Source: Kribbella kalugense (GTDB lineage Bacteria; Actinomycetota; Actinomycetes; Propionibacteriales; Kribbellaceae). From it: 64,000 nt of DNA. The DNA is taken from NCBI RefSeq assembly GCF_004365875.1, contig NZ_SODF01000001.1, positions 2,480,001 through 2,544,000 of the forward strand. Reading direction: 5' to 3'. The position numbers and the translations under genes were made by a program. The notes beneath the pieces are model-generated. The model worked only from the letters and a program-made list of their open reading frames with translations, did no database searches and had not been told where the DNA came from. Positions 33,955 through 43,136 of this stretch are shown one piece after another. The first letter of the stretch is position 1; every line of letters begins with the position of its first letter.

Positions 33955-35154
33955 TCAGCCCAGTCTCGGCGCGACCTCGGCCGCGTAGATCGAGGCCTTG
34001 TCGTGCAGGTGACAACGGGACGTATGGGCACCGGCGCCGTCGACCGGCATCAGTTCGGGCAGTTCGATGCTGCAGAGCTCGCCCTTCACCCGGTCGACGT
34101 ACGGGCAGCGCGGCCGGAACGAGCAACCGGCCGGCAGGTCCAGCAGGCTCGGCGGCAGGCCCTTGATCGGGCGCAGCCGCTCGTTCGCCGCCGACACGGT
34201 CGGGATCGACTCGAGCAGACCCCAGGTGTACGGCATCCGCGGGTTGGCCAGCACGTCCTCGGCAGTGCCGTACTCGACGCAGCGACCGGCGTACATCACC
34301 AGCACGTCGTCGGCCATCTCGGCCACTACACCCAGGTCGTGGGTGATCATCACGATCGCGGAGCCGAACTCCTTCTGCAGGTTGTTCAGCAAGTCCAGGA
34401 TCTGCGCCTGCACGGTCACGTCGAGGGCGGTGGTCGGCTCGTCGGCGATCACCAGCTTCGGGTCGTTGACCAGGCTCATCGCGATCATCGCGCGCTGCCG
34501 CATACCGCCGGAGAACTCGTGCGGGTACTGACCGAACCGACGCTGCGGGTTCGGGATGCCGACCAGGTCGAGCATCTCCAGCGCCCGCTTCTTCGCGGCG
34601 TCCTTGGACACCTTGTGGTGCACCCGGTAGGCCTCGACGATCTGGTTGCCGATCGTGTACAGCGGGTGCAGCGAGGACTGCGGGTCCTGGAACACCATCG
34701 CCATCGCGTCGCCGCGGATCTTCATCAGGTCGTTCTCCGGCAGGCCGACGAGCTCGTCGCCGCCGAGCCGGATCGACCCGGTGATCCGGGTCCGCTTGCG
34801 GTCGTGCAGGCCCATCACGGCCATGCTGGACACCGACTTGCCCGAGCCGGACTCGCCCACGATGGCCAGCGTCCGGCCGAGCGGGACCGAGTAGCTCAGC
34901 CCGTTCACCGCGCTGACCAGGCCGTCCGCGGTCGGGAACTTGACCGCCAGGTCCTCGACCACCAGGTACGGCGTCTCGCCGCTGGGGTTGATCGAACTCT
35001 CGCGCCGCTCGCGGGTGGCGATCGAGGGGCCCCGCTTGGCGTCCGTGGTGGCGGCCGCCGGAGTGGCTGCACTCTCGGCCATGGTGTCCTTCCGGTCTTC
35101 GGGGGCCAGCCGGTCCTGGGGGGCCGGCCGGTCTTCAGGGGCTGGGGTGCTCAC
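33955..35154 (-). CDS. Peptide ABC transporter ATP-binding protein (OppD/DppD type)
   Basis: The GTG at 35154 overlaps the permease stop (GTGA) and gives 399 residues. A second candidate start, ATG at 35082, has its own GGAAGGA site and would remove a repetitive leader (APEDRPAPQDRLAPEDR). The ABC domain shows Walker A GESGSGKSV, Q-loop VFQDPQSSLHP, signature FSGGMRQR and Walker B LVIADEPTTALD. The C-terminal Cys-containing region (AGCSFRPRCPYVDRVKGELC) is typical of OppD. Together with the OppF-like partner it would power peptide uptake. Confidence 0.92.
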   Translation of the reverse strand: MSTPAPEDRPAPQDRLAPEDRKDTMAESAATPAAATTDAKRGPSIATRERRESSINPSGETPYLVVEDLAVKFPTADGLVSAVNGLSYSVPLGRTLAIVGESGSGKSVSSMAVMGLHDRKRTRITGSIRLGGDELVGLPENDLMKIRGDAMAMVFQDPQSSLHPLYTIGNQIVEAYRVHHKVSKDAAKKRALEMLDLVGIPNPQRRFGQYPHEFSGGMRQRAMIAMSLVNDPKLVIADEPTTALDVTVQAQILDLLNNLQKEFGSAIVMITHDLGVVAEMADDVLVMYAGRCVEYGTAEDVLANPRMPYTWGLLESIPTVSAANERLRPIKGLPPSLLDLPAGCSFRPRCPYVDRVKGELCSIELPELMPVDGAGAHTSRCHLHDKASIYAAEVAPRLG

Positions 35155-36143
35155 GACAGCCTCACCCGCGGGTCGATCAGGCTGTAGCCGATGTCCACCA
35201 GCAGGTTCATCACGACGATCAGCACCGAAGCGACCAGTACGGTGCCCATGATCACCGGCAGGTCGTAGTTGTTCAAGCTGTCCAGCACCAGCTGCCCGAG
35301 CCCGGGGAGGTCGAAGATCCGCTCGGTGAAGATCGCGCCGCCGAGGCTGCTGGCGACGTCCAGACCGAAGATCGTCACGACCGGGATCAACCCGGACCGG
35401 AGCGCGTGCTTGTAGGTAACCACCCGGTCGGACAGGCCCTTGGCCCGCGCGGTCCGGATGAAGTCTTCACTCAGCGTCTCGACCATGGAGCCGCGTGAGT
35501 ACCGCGCGTACGCGGTGCAGTTGTAGATGCCGAGCACCAGCCAGGGTGTCAGCATGCCGGCTATCCATTTCCCTGGATTCTCAGAAGGTGGAGTCCACTC
35601 ACCTCTGGGCAGGATCGGATAGAGCACGGTCAGATAGAGCGCGACCATCAGCGCCACGATGTAGTACGGCACCGAACTGATCACCAGCGTGCTGGTCATC
35701 AGCGCCCGGTCGCCCAGGGTCCCGCGTCTCTTGGCCGCCATCGATCCGACGAACACACCGATGGTGAGGACCAGGACGGCGTACCCGACCACCAGCGACA
35801 GTGTCACCGGGAACCGGGTCTTGATCATGTCCGTGACCGGACGGTCGTTCTTGAACGAGAAGCCGAGGCACGGCGCCGCACAGTGCTGCGTGACGCCGGC
35901 GGTGGTGAAGTCACGGCCGGTGAAGATCCCCGCGGTGTACTCCGCGAACTGCTGCACCTTCGGCTGGTCCAGGTGCAGGTTGGTCCTGATCTCCTGGTAC
36001 CGCTGCTGGGTGCAGTTGCGTTCACCACAGATCGCACCGGCCGGATCGGTCGGCGCGACGAAGAACAACGCGAAGGTCGCGATCAACGTAGCGAGCACGA
36101 CACTGAGCGCGCTGACCAGGCGGCGCGCCACGAAATAGAGCAC
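35151..36143 (-). CDS. Peptide ABC transporter permease (OppB/DppB type)
   Basis: 330 residues, starting MLYFVARRLVSALSVVLATL, a typical first membrane helix of DppB-like proteins. The EAA-like coupling loop is TARAKGLSDRVVTYKHALRS near residue 235. A large extracytoplasmic loop between helices 1 and 2 contains a Cys pair (ICGERNCTQQ). It pairs with the OppC-like permease, which is encoded at the start of the operon rather than next to it. Confidence 0.9.
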   Translation of the reverse strand: MLYFVARRLVSALSVVLATLIATFALFFVAPTDPAGAICGERNCTQQRYQEIRTNLHLDQPKVQQFAEYTAGIFTGRDFTTAGVTQHCAAPCLGFSFKNDRPVTDMIKTRFPVTLSLVVGYAVLVLTIGVFVGSMAAKRRGTLGDRALMTSTLVISSVPYYIVALMVALYLTVLYPILPRGEWTPPSENPGKWIAGMLTPWLVLGIYNCTAYARYSRGSMVETLSEDFIRTARAKGLSDRVVTYKHALRSGLIPVVTIFGLDVASSLGGAIFTERIFDLPGLGQLVLDSLNNYDLPVIMGTVLVASVLIVVMNLLVDIGYSLIDPRVRLS

Positions 36144-36167
36144 GGGATTGTCTCCTCACCGATGATC

Positions 36168-36204
36168 GGCGTGGTGCCCGGACTTGTGGTCCGGGCACCA
36201 CGCC
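36168..36204 (-). terminator. Perfect long hairpin between binding-protein and OppB genes
   Basis: GGCGTGGTGCCCGGAC and GTCCGGGCACCACGCC form a 16-bp perfect stem with a 5-base loop. It lies between two genes of one operon and lacks a clear U-run in the direction of transcription. It is likely an attenuator or mRNA-end stabiliser favouring binding-protein expression. Confidence 0.65.
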
Positions 36205-36214
36205 ACCGCTCAGT

Positions 36215-36259
36215 GGATCAGTACTGCTTCAGAACGGACCTGGATCAGGGCTGCTTCAG
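36215..36259 (-). repeat. 27-base in-frame duplication at the 3' end of the peptide-binding protein gene
   Basis: GGATCAGTACTGCTTCAG (36215-36232) and GGATCAGGGCTGCTTCAG (36242-36259) differ at two positions and are offset by 27 bases. On the coding strand both encode Leu-Lys-Gln plus one residue and a stop. The gene ends at the first stop, and a decayed second copy of its tail remains downstream. Confidence 0.75.
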
Positions 36260-38002
36260 GTACAGCGAGGTGAACTCGGGCAGACCCTGTGTCGGGTCGT
36301 TGATCGCGTGCCCGATGTTCTTGCCGACCGGGAAGTTGCTCTGGCTGTAGTACAGCGGCAGGACGGGGAGGTACTTCTCCATGATGTCCTTGTCGACCTT
36401 CGTCCACTCCTTCAGCTGCTCGTCCGGTGCCTTCGCGGTGACCGCGTCGATCTCGGCGTCGAGAGCCTTGTCCTCGAGCTGGCCAACGCTGTTGCCCAGG
36501 CCGATCGCGTCGGACTTGAACAGCACCGGGAACCAGCTGGTGCCGCTCGGCCAGTCGGAGCACCAACCGGTCGGGCTCTTGCCGATGTTGACCGGAGCGT
36601 TCTGGTCACCGGTGAAGGTACGGATCTTGGCCTTCGGTACGCCGATGGCCCGGACCTTGAAGCCGGCCTTCTCGAACATCTGCTTGCGGAACTGCGTGGT
36701 CTGCGTCGAGATCTTGTCGTCGATCGAGTAGTACCAGCTGAGCTCGAAGTTCGACTTGCCGATCTTCGCCAGCTCGGACTTGACCTCGGCGGCGACGGCG
36801 TCGTCCTCGGCGCCCTTGCCGGTTCCGGTCAGACCCGGGAGCTCGTACTTGTCGAAGCCCGGGACGGCCGGCGGCAGGATCGTCGATGCCGGCGGGTCGT
36901 CGGTCGGGTTCAGGCCGGCCACCTTGCGCCAACCGTCGTACGGGTGCGCCTTGGCGATCAGCTTGCGGACGTCCAACGGAATCTTCCGCGTGTCCATCGT
37001 GTACATGATGGTGCACGGCGACGCGCCCTTGATCATCTGCGACTGGTCCTTGACCTCAGGCAGCAGCGAGACGTCCAGGTTGCTGTAGTTCAGCGCGTTC
37101 GCGTCCGGACCGGAGCTGGCCAGCACCTGCCGCTGGGCCTTGATCAGGTCCTGGCTGAACTTGAAGTCGAAGCCGTCGACGTACTGGTGCCGCACCGGGT
37201 CGGTGTTCGGGTCCCAGCTCGGGTTCTTCGTCAGCTTGAGCTCGGTACCCGGCTGGTACGACGAGACCTGGTACGGGCCGGTCGCCATCGGGTGCTGCTC
37301 GTAGTTCTTCTGCGTGTCCTTCGCCTTCGGGATCGGCGTGAACAGCGGGAACGCGGCGTAGTACGGCAGGTCGTCGAACTTCTTCGCCAGGTGGATGACC
37401 AGGGTGTGGTCGTCCGGCGTCTCGACGCCCTTGTAGTTGTCGCCGCCCTTGACGTACGGGCCCTTGTACTTGTCGCCGTCCAGGAAGAACTGCTGCTGGT
37501 ACGTGGGTCCGGCGTCGTACAGCTCGTGCGCGAAGGAACGCTTGATCGCGTACGCGTAGTCCTCGGCCTTGACCGGCGTACCGTCCTGGTACTTGATGCC
37601 CTGCTTCAGCTTGAAGGTCCAGGTGAGGCCGTCGGCCGACTTGGTGCCGAGGTCCTCGGCCAGGTCCGGAACCAGGACCGGCTTGTGGTCGGCGCCGTCC
37701 AGGCGGTACTGCGTCAGCGAGCGGTAGAACAGCTTGCCGATCTGGTTGCCGTCGACGTAGTAGATGTTCGTCGGGTCGAAGGTGTCGGGCGTCACGTCCG
37801 AGAGGACTGTGATCGTGCCGCCCTTCTTCGCACCGTCGACGTCAGGCGCCGGGCCCTTCGCAGTGGGGTCCGTCGCCTTGACCTGGGCCCCTCCCAACGT
37901 GTTGCTGTCGCCCTTGCTGCCACTGTTCGAGGACGGGCTGCCACAGGCCACGGCGGCCAGCATGACCGTCGCCGCGACTGCGGTTATCCGTTTCCACTGC
38001 AT
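36245..38002 (-). CDS. Peptide ABC transporter substrate-binding lipoprotein (SBP family 5)
   Basis: Start at ATG 38002 is supported by AAGGAG about ten bases upstream; 585 residues. The signal peptide (ITAVAATVMLAAVACGSPSS) ends in a lipobox with Cys near residue 20. After a Ser/Gly linker the family 5 extracellular domain follows, with TFDPTNIYYVDGNQIGKLFY and WTFKLKQGIKYQDGTPVKAE, the strand-loop pattern of peptide-binding proteins. It should bind peptides or related solutes at the cell surface for the OppBCDF-like proteins encoded around it. Confidence 0.92.
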   Translation of the reverse strand: MQWKRITAVAATVMLAAVACGSPSSNSGSKGDSNTLGGAQVKATDPTAKGPAPDVDGAKKGGTITVLSDVTPDTFDPTNIYYVDGNQIGKLFYRSLTQYRLDGADHKPVLVPDLAEDLGTKSADGLTWTFKLKQGIKYQDGTPVKAEDYAYAIKRSFAHELYDAGPTYQQQFFLDGDKYKGPYVKGGDNYKGVETPDDHTLVIHLAKKFDDLPYYAAFPLFTPIPKAKDTQKNYEQHPMATGPYQVSSYQPGTELKLTKNPSWDPNTDPVRHQYVDGFDFKFSQDLIKAQRQVLASSGPDANALNYSNLDVSLLPEVKDQSQMIKGASPCTIMYTMDTRKIPLDVRKLIAKAHPYDGWRKVAGLNPTDDPPASTILPPAVPGFDKYELPGLTGTGKGAEDDAVAAEVKSELAKIGKSNFELSWYYSIDDKISTQTTQFRKQMFEKAGFKVRAIGVPKAKIRTFTGDQNAPVNIGKSPTGWCSDWPSGTSWFPVLFKSDAIGLGNSVGQLEDKALDAEIDAVTAKAPDEQLKEWTKVDKDIMEKYLPVLPLYYSQSNFPVGKNIGHAINDPTQGLPEFTSLYLKQP

Positions 38003-38043
38003 GGTCGGGTTTCTCCTTTTCTGCCGCTGGGGCAATCGCCGAA

Positions 38044-39051
38044 CTACCGGCGAGTCTTGGGGTCGAAGGCATCCCGGATCGCATCTCCGAGCAGGGCCAG
38101 GGCGAGCACCAGAGCGGTGATCCCGACCACTGGCAGCCAGAGGTAGAGCGGGTCGGCCTTGAACCAGTTCGTGGCGACGGCGATCGTCTGACCCCACGAG
38201 GGGATCGGCTCGACCAGTCCGACACCGAGGAAGGACAGACCGGCCTCCGCGGTCACGTACGCCGGCACCGCGAGCGAGGCCGAGATGACGATCGGCGCGA
38301 CCAGGTTGGGCAGCAGTTCCTTGAACAGGACCTGCCGGGTCGGCACACCGATGGCCTTGGCCGCGAGCACGAACTCACGCTCGCGCAACGACAGCACCTC
38401 GCCGCGGATGATCCGGGCCAGGCCGGCCCAGCCGAAGAACGAGAGCACGAATATCAGTACGTAGAAGCGGATCGAGGCCTGCTCGTTCGGCGTCAGGTTG
38501 AACGAACCGCCGCGCATCGACTCGACGATCGGTACCAGCGCGATCGCGAACAGCAGGAACGGCAGGCTCAGCACGAAGTCGATCAGCCAGGAGATCACCC
38601 GGTCGGTCCAGCCGCCGAGGAAGCCCGCCAGCAGGCCCATCACGACGCCGATGATCGTGCCGACCACGGTGGCCAGGAACGCGATGATCAGCGACGGCCG
38701 GGCGCCGTACACCCAGCGGGCGAAGTTGTCCCGGCCGGTCTTCGGCTCGACGCCGAGCCAGTGTGAGCCGTTGACGCCGATCGTCGGGTAGCCGAACTCG
38801 TCCACCAGGTCGGTGTGGAAGGTGCTGTAGTCCTGACCCTCGAGCTTGGTCAGCAACGGCGCCAGGACCGCGAGCAGGATGAAGAACAGCACGATCGACG
38901 CGCAGGTCACGGCGACGCGGTCCTTACGCAACCGGTCGAAGGCGATCCGGCTCGGGGACTTCCCGTGCGGAGTGGCCGCGCCGCGAACCGGCTCCGCCGA
39001 CGCCGGGTGTTCTTCGACCCCTACGGTCGAGTCTGGCGACCCAATACTCAT
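38044..39051 (-). CDS. Peptide ABC transporter permease (OppC/DppC type)
   Basis: ATG 39051 is preferred over the in-frame GTG 39057 because GGAG lies five bases before the ATG; about 335 residues. A polar N-terminus (about 40 residues) precedes the first helix (VTCASIVLFFILLAVLAPLL), typical for DppC. The cytoplasmic coupling loop is LAAKAIGVPTRQVLFKELLP. It is the promoter-proximal gene of the operon (permease C, binding protein, permease B, ATPase D, ATPase F), an order different from the usual binding-protein-first layout. Confidence 0.9.
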   Translation of the reverse strand: MSIGSPDSTVGVEEHPASAEPVRGAATPHGKSPSRIAFDRLRKDRVAVTCASIVLFFILLAVLAPLLTKLEGQDYSTFHTDLVDEFGYPTIGVNGSHWLGVEPKTGRDNFARWVYGARPSLIIAFLATVVGTIIGVVMGLLAGFLGGWTDRVISWLIDFVLSLPFLLFAIALVPIVESMRGGSFNLTPNEQASIRFYVLIFVLSFFGWAGLARIIRGEVLSLREREFVLAAKAIGVPTRQVLFKELLPNLVAPIVISASLAVPAYVTAEAGLSFLGVGLVEPIPSWGQTIAVATNWFKADPLYLWLPVVGITALVLALALLGDAIRDAFDPKTRR

Positions 39052-39403
39052 TCGCACTCCGTCAGTTCAGTCGGCCGGATTTCGGTCCGCGGATCCGGCA
39101 CTTATCGGTGGATAGCGTGCCGAGCCTTTGCTCTGTGGGGGCTCTCGTCAAATCCCCTTGACAGAGCCGATCCCCCACAACCGGGCGCTAGCCTGCCTGA
39201 CACTGTGACACCAAACCAGCGGTGCCCGGCACCAGTGCACAAATCGTTACCGGAACGGGTACTGGAACGGAACATTTACGCCGATCCGTCACTGTTCGCA
39301 GTCAATCCTTCGCAAAACGCGTCGGCACAGTACCGACAGTGTCCAATTTGTGCCAGGTTATGACGGAGCGTGACGAACTTCTCGATTTGGTGGCAGAGCG
39401 CTG
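39052..39403. other. Intergenic region upstream of the peptide transporter operon, with an inverted repeat
   Basis: No gene is credible in these 352 bases. An imperfect inverted repeat spans 39134-39179: TGTGGGGG, CTCT and GTCAA-like elements mirror TTGAC, AGAG and CCCCCACA about a short ATCCCC centre. On the - strand it lies 80-130 bases ahead of the first transporter gene, so an operator or upstream terminator is possible. The rest, to the gcvT stop at 39404, has lower GC and no recognised motif. Confidence 0.6.
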
Positions 39404-40504
39404 CTAGCGGACGTGAACGGTCACGAACGGCGGTTTGACCACATCAAAGGTCTCCTGGCGGCCACGGATATCGACGGCGACCTGATCGCCTTCCTTTACC
39501 GTCGCATCCAGCAACGCCAGCGCAATGCCCTTCTTGAGGGTCGGCGAGAACGTTCCCGAGGTCACTTCACCCAGTGCGGTTCCGGCCTGGTCAAGTACAG
39601 ACATATGCGGCCGCGGAATACCCCGTCCGGCCGCACGCAGGCCGCGCAGTATCCGGGCCGGTCCGCGCTCCTTCTCTGCACGCAGTGCCTCGTCGCCCCA
39701 GAAGTGCTCCTTCTTCCAGCCCACAGCCCACCCGGAGCGCGCCTGGACCGGCGTGATGTCCGGAGAGATGTCCTGGCCGTGCAGCGGATAGCCCATCTCG
39801 GTCCGCAGCGTGTCCCGCGCCCCCAGCCCGGCCGGGACGATGCCGTGCGGCTTCCCCGCCTCCAGCAGCGCGTCGAACACCGCGACCGCGGCAGCATTCG
39901 GTACGACGAGCTCGTAGCCGCGCTCGCCCGTGTACCCGGTCCGGCAGACGACAACCGGCGTACCGCCGAAGTCAGCCGTCGCGAAGGCCATGTAGTCGTG
40001 GCCGGTCGGCAGGCCGATCGCGGCCACCACGTCGTCGCTGTCAGCTCCCTGCACCGCGAGGATCGCGTAGTCGTCGTGGACGTTGGTCACCTCGACGCCG
40101 TCGGGGGCGTCGGCCTGCAGGAGCCGGACCACCTCGGCGGTGTTGGCGGCGTTCGGGATCAGGAACACGTCGTCGTCGGCGTGCAGGTAGGCGATCAGGT
40201 CGTCGACCACTCCCCCGCGCTCGTTGCAGCACAGTGTGTACTGCGCCTGGCCGGGAGCGATCTTGCCGAGGTCGTTGGTCAGGCACGCGTTCACGTACGC
40301 CGCCGCGCCGGGACCCTTGACCGTCGCCTTGCCCAGATGGCTCACGTCGAACACGCCGACCGACGTACGGACCGCGGTGTGTTCGGCGACGACACCGGAG
40401 TACTCCAGGGGCATCTCCCAGCCGCCGAACTCGGCGAACTTGGCGCCGAGCGCGACGTGGCGCTCGTGCAACGGGGACTTCTTCAACTCGGACGACTCGG
40501 TCAT
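39404..40504 (-). CDS. gcvT: Aminomethyltransferase, glycine cleavage system T protein
   Basis: 366 residues, normal length. The N-terminus [20 protein letters not shown] and the [15 protein letters not shown] segment ([20 protein letters not shown]), then [13 protein letters not shown], are characteristic, as is [13 protein letters not shown] later. GcvT takes the aminomethyl group from lipoylated GcvH to tetrahydrofolate, releasing ammonia. No gcvH or gcvP is adjacent, so the gene stands alone and divergent from pepA. A TAGTTT element seven bases before the ATG suggests a leaderless transcript. Confidence 0.93.
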   Translation of the reverse strand: MTESSELKKSPLHERHVALGAKFAEFGGWEMPLEYSGVVAEHTAVRTSVGVFDVSHLGKATVKGPGAAAYVNACLTNDLGKIAPGQAQYTLCCNERGGVVDDLIAYLHADDDVFLIPNAANTAEVVRLLQADAPDGVEVTNVHDDYAILAVQGADSDDVVAAIGLPTGHDYMAFATADFGGTPVVVCRTGYTGERGYELVVPNAAAVAVFDALLEAGKPHGIVPAGLGARDTLRTEMGYPLHGQDISPDITPVQARSGWAVGWKKEHFWGDEALRAEKERGPARILRGLRAAGRGIPRPHMSVLDQAGTALGEVTSGTFSPTLKKGIALALLDATVKEGDQVAVDIRGRQETFDVVKPPFVTVHVR

Positions 40505-40511
40505 GGAGGGG

Positions 40512-40517
40512 AAACTA
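40512..40517 (-). promoter_or_regulatory. Putative -10 element for a leaderless gcvT transcript
   Basis: On the - strand TAGTTT is followed by seven bases (CCCCTCC) and the ATG. There is no Shine-Dalgarno sequence, in fact the opposite polarity. The spacing matches the other leaderless candidates in this window. Confidence 0.45.
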
Positions 40518-40601
40518 CCCGACGCGTAGCATGCGGAGGCAGCTTGTACGTACCGTCACGACCGGCCACCTGCCTGCCGGTCAAGGAGGACTGAGGATTT
40601 C

Positions 40602-42095
40602 GTGACCACCATCACCCTGAGCAAGTCCGATGCCGCCGGCGTCAAGACCGACGCCGTGGTCATCGGCGTGGTCAAGCTCGGCGGCGGCGTCGCTCTGCCG
40701 GCCGGCACCGAGTCGCTGAACGCCGCGTACGGCGGGAAGCTGGTGGAGGTGCTGTCCGGCCTCGGCGCCACCGGCAAGGCCGGGGAGGTGACGAAGGTGC
40801 CGGGGGCCAAGCCGGGCAAGTCGGCGACGCTGATCGCGGTCGGTCTCGGCGCCGCCCCGGACGGCTCGTTGAAGACCGAGGACCTCCGCACCGCCGCCGG
40901 CACCGGTGTGCGCGCGGCGAAGATCACCCAGTCGGTCGCGTTCGCGCTGCCGACGCCGGACGCGGATTGCGTCCGCGCGGTGGCCGAAGGGGCCTTGCTC
41001 GGCCGGTACGCGTTCACGGCGTACAAGTCCTCGGACACCTCGGATGCGCCCGGCGACCTGGTCGTGCTCACCGACCTGGCCCGCAACAAGGAGGCCAAGA
41101 CCGCACTCGAGCGGGCCGAGGTGACCGCCGATTCGATCGCCCAGGTGCGCGACTGGGTGAACACCCCGCCGTCGGACCTGAACCCGGTCGAGTTCGCCGC
41201 CTCCGCGGTCAAACTCGGCAAGGAGTACGGCGTCAAGGTCGAGGTGCTCGACGAGAAGGCGCTGGCCAAGGGCGGGTACGGCGGCATCCTCGGTGTCGGC
41301 CAGGGCTCGGCGAACCCGCCCCGGCTGGTTCGGCTGACCTACACGCCGCGCAAGCCGGTGACCCACCTCGCCTTCGTCGGCAAGGGCATCACGTTCGACT
41401 CCGGCGGCCTGTCGCTGAAGACGTCGACCGGCATGGTCAGCATGAAGTCCGACATGGCCGGCGCCGCCGCGGTGATCGGCGCGACGTTCGCGATCGCCCG
41501 GCTCGGTCTGCCGGTCCAGGTGACGACGTACGCCGCGATGGCGGAGAACATGCCGTCCGGCTCGGCGGCCCGGCCGTCCGACGTACTGACGATGTACGGC
41601 GGCAAGACGGTCGAGGTGCTGAACACCGACGCCGAGGGCCGGCTGGTGCTCGGCGACGCGCTGGTCCGGGCGTCCGAGGACGAGCCCGACCTGATCATCG
41701 ACGTGGCCACCCTGACCGGTGCCTGTGTCGTTGCCCTGGGCACCAAGGTGGCGGGCGCGTTCGCGAACACCGACACCGCCCGGGACCGGGTCGTGGACGC
41801 GGCGATCGCGGCCGGCGAGTCGATGTGGCCGCTGCCGATCCCGGCCGAGATGCTGGACAAGCTCAAGTCGCACTCCAAGGTGGCCGACCTGGCCAACATC
41901 ACCGGCGAGCCCTGGGGCGGCGCGCTCGCGGCGGCCGCGTTCCTCGGCGACTTCGTTGCTGAGGGCATCGACTGGGTGCACCTGGACGTGGCCGGGCCGG
42001 CCTTCAACGACGGCGGCGCGTCCGGCTACATCCCGAACGGCGGCACCGGGTACTCGGTCCGCACCCTGATCGAGCTGGCCGCCTCAGCGAGCTGA
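40602..42095 (+). CDS. pepA: Leucyl aminopeptidase (M17 family)
   Basis: GTG start with GAGG five bases upstream and a stronger AAGGAGG further up; 497 residues. The C-terminal catalytic domain has the metal-binding segments GKGITFDSGGLSLK, MKSDMAGAAAVIGA and the family signature NTDAEGRLVLGDAL, with the catalytic Lys/Arg in place. The N-terminal domain (about 1-170) is the variable region. M17 enzymes are hexameric, two-metal aminopeptidases in the cytoplasm that release N-terminal residues from peptides. The stop overlaps the convergent cupin gene by 12 bases. Confidence 0.94.
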   Translation: MTTITLSKSDAAGVKTDAVVIGVVKLGGGVALPAGTESLNAAYGGKLVEVLSGLGATGKAGEVTKVPGAKPGKSATLIAVGLGAAPDGSLKTEDLRTAAGTGVRAAKITQSVAFALPTPDADCVRAVAEGALLGRYAFTAYKSSDTSDAPGDLVVLTDLARNKEAKTALERAEVTADSIAQVRDWVNTPPSDLNPVEFAASAVKLGKEYGVKVEVLDEKALAKGGYGGILGVGQGSANPPRLVRLTYTPRKPVTHLAFVGKGITFDSGGLSLKTSTGMVSMKSDMAGAAAVIGATFAIARLGLPVQVTTYAAMAENMPSGSAARPSDVLTMYGGKTVEVLNTDAEGRLVLGDALVRASEDEPDLIIDVATLTGACVVALGTKVAGAFANTDTARDRVVDAAIAAGESMWPLPIPAEMLDKLKSHSKVADLANITGEPWGGALAAAAFLGDFVAEGIDWVHLDVAGPAFNDGGASGYIPNGGTGYSVRTLIELAASAS

Positions 42096-42413
42096 GTAGC
42101 GGATCTCCAGCATGATGCAGCCGGTCTCTGTTCTGTACGGACCGTGCGGCATCCCCGGCGGCCGGCAGGCGTAGTCGCCGGGGTGGAACGTCTGCTCGAG
42201 GGTGAGATCGGTCAGCTCACCCTCGAGCAGGTAGACCTCTTCGACGTACTCGTGGCGAATGATCTCCTCGCCCGAGGTAGTGCCAGGCGCCCAGCGGGCC
42301 AGCCTGGTGAGCGTCCCGTCCGGATCGCGGCTCAGCACTCGCTCGGAGATCCCGTTGCCCGCGTCGGTCCAGGCGACAGTCCGAGCTGAGAAGAACTCTT
42401 TCTCTTCCTTCAT
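42084..42413 (-). CDS. Small cupin-domain protein
   Basis: Start chosen at ATG 42413 (MKEEKEFFSARTVAWTDAGN); 109 residues. The cupin beta-barrel motifs are seen as HEYVEEVYLLEGELTD and PGDYACRPPGMPHGPYRTET, giving His and Glu ligands for a metal. It follows the DUF2848 gene with only two bases between them, so they form one transcript. Small cupins of this type may be sugar or acid isomerases, dioxygenase-like enzymes or ligand-sensing proteins; I cannot choose. Confidence 0.82.
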   Translation of the reverse strand: MKEEKEFFSARTVAWTDAGNGISERVLSRDPDGTLTRLARWAPGTTSGEEIIRHEYVEEVYLLEGELTDLTLEQTFHPGDYACRPPGMPHGPYRTETGCIMLEIRYSAR

Positions 42414-42415
42414 TG

Positions 42416-43087
42416 TCAGTCCCAGGCCGGCGCTAGTTGCTCGACCGCATAGACGATCCGGCTGGTCAGGCCGCGCGGGTCGGTGATCTCCACCCGCCAA
42501 GCATCCGCGAACTGATCGACGCCGGCAATCATCTGGATCGTGCCGCTCAGCAGCACGGTGCCCGGAACGACCCGGTCGCCGAGCTCCTTCAGCCAGTACG
42601 ACGGCGGTAGCAACTGCGCCAGCGTGCCGTCCTGGATCAGCTGCTCGCTGTCGCCATGCCGGACCCACGCCTTCAGCGTGAACTGGTCGAGCTCGTCCTC
42701 GATCTCCGCAAGCGGCCAGGCGACATCGCCGAGCAGGTCCGGTGCGGACTGCTTGCTCCAGGCAACGCCGTGCACCTCGAGCGCCCGATCGGTGTGATCA
42801 CAGGCCGCGGTCAGCAGGACGTCGTTCTCGCCGACCACCAGCGCCCACTCCGCCTCACCCGAAGTCTTGGCGTGCGCCACCTGGACCACTTCCGGCCGCC
42901 CGACCAGTGACGCTGACAGTGGGTACAGCGTCGGGATCCGATGCGGAGCCGGTACGCCGAGGTCGGCCAGCTCGTCCACGTGGTGCTGGACCTGCTCGGT
43001 GTCCCGGCCGGCGTACCCGGCGTTGAGGGCGTACCGGACCGTGATCGTCCGCTCGCTGCCGTCCGGCAGCGTGAATCGCAGGGACAT
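42416..43087 (-). CDS. DUF2848 family protein (fumarylacetoacetase-like fold suspected)
   Basis: 223 residues starting at ATG 43087. The sequence has GYAGRDTEQVQHHVDELADL and VPAPHRIPTLYPLS near the N-terminus, a GEAEWALVVGENDVLLTAACD strand pair and PSYWLKELGDRVVPGTVLLS near the end. This pattern matches my recollection of DUF2848, a family seen in catabolic gene clusters and related in fold to fumarylacetoacetate hydrolases. It is encoded with a cupin, near a GntR regulator and an amidase, which suggests breakdown of a small acid or amide. The promoter region holds the GntR-like motif. Confidence 0.72.
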   Translation of the reverse strand: MSLRFTLPDGSERTITVRYALNAGYAGRDTEQVQHHVDELADLGVPAPHRIPTLYPLSASLVGRPEVVQVAHAKTSGEAEWALVVGENDVLLTAACDHTDRALEVHGVAWSKQSAPDLLGDVAWPLAEIEDELDQFTLKAWVRHGDSEQLIQDGTLAQLLPPSYWLKELGDRVVPGTVLLSGTIQMIAGVDQFADAWRVEITDPRGLTSRIVYAVEQLAPAWD

Positions 43088-43136
43088 CTTCGAGGACCTC
43101 CCGATCTTCTTGAGTCAGCGCTTGCGTGAACACGTC

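Noticed and set aside
39158..39163. TTGACA as the -35 box of a + strand promoter
   Set aside because: No -10 hexamer at proper spacing and no + strand gene downstream before the convergent gcvT.
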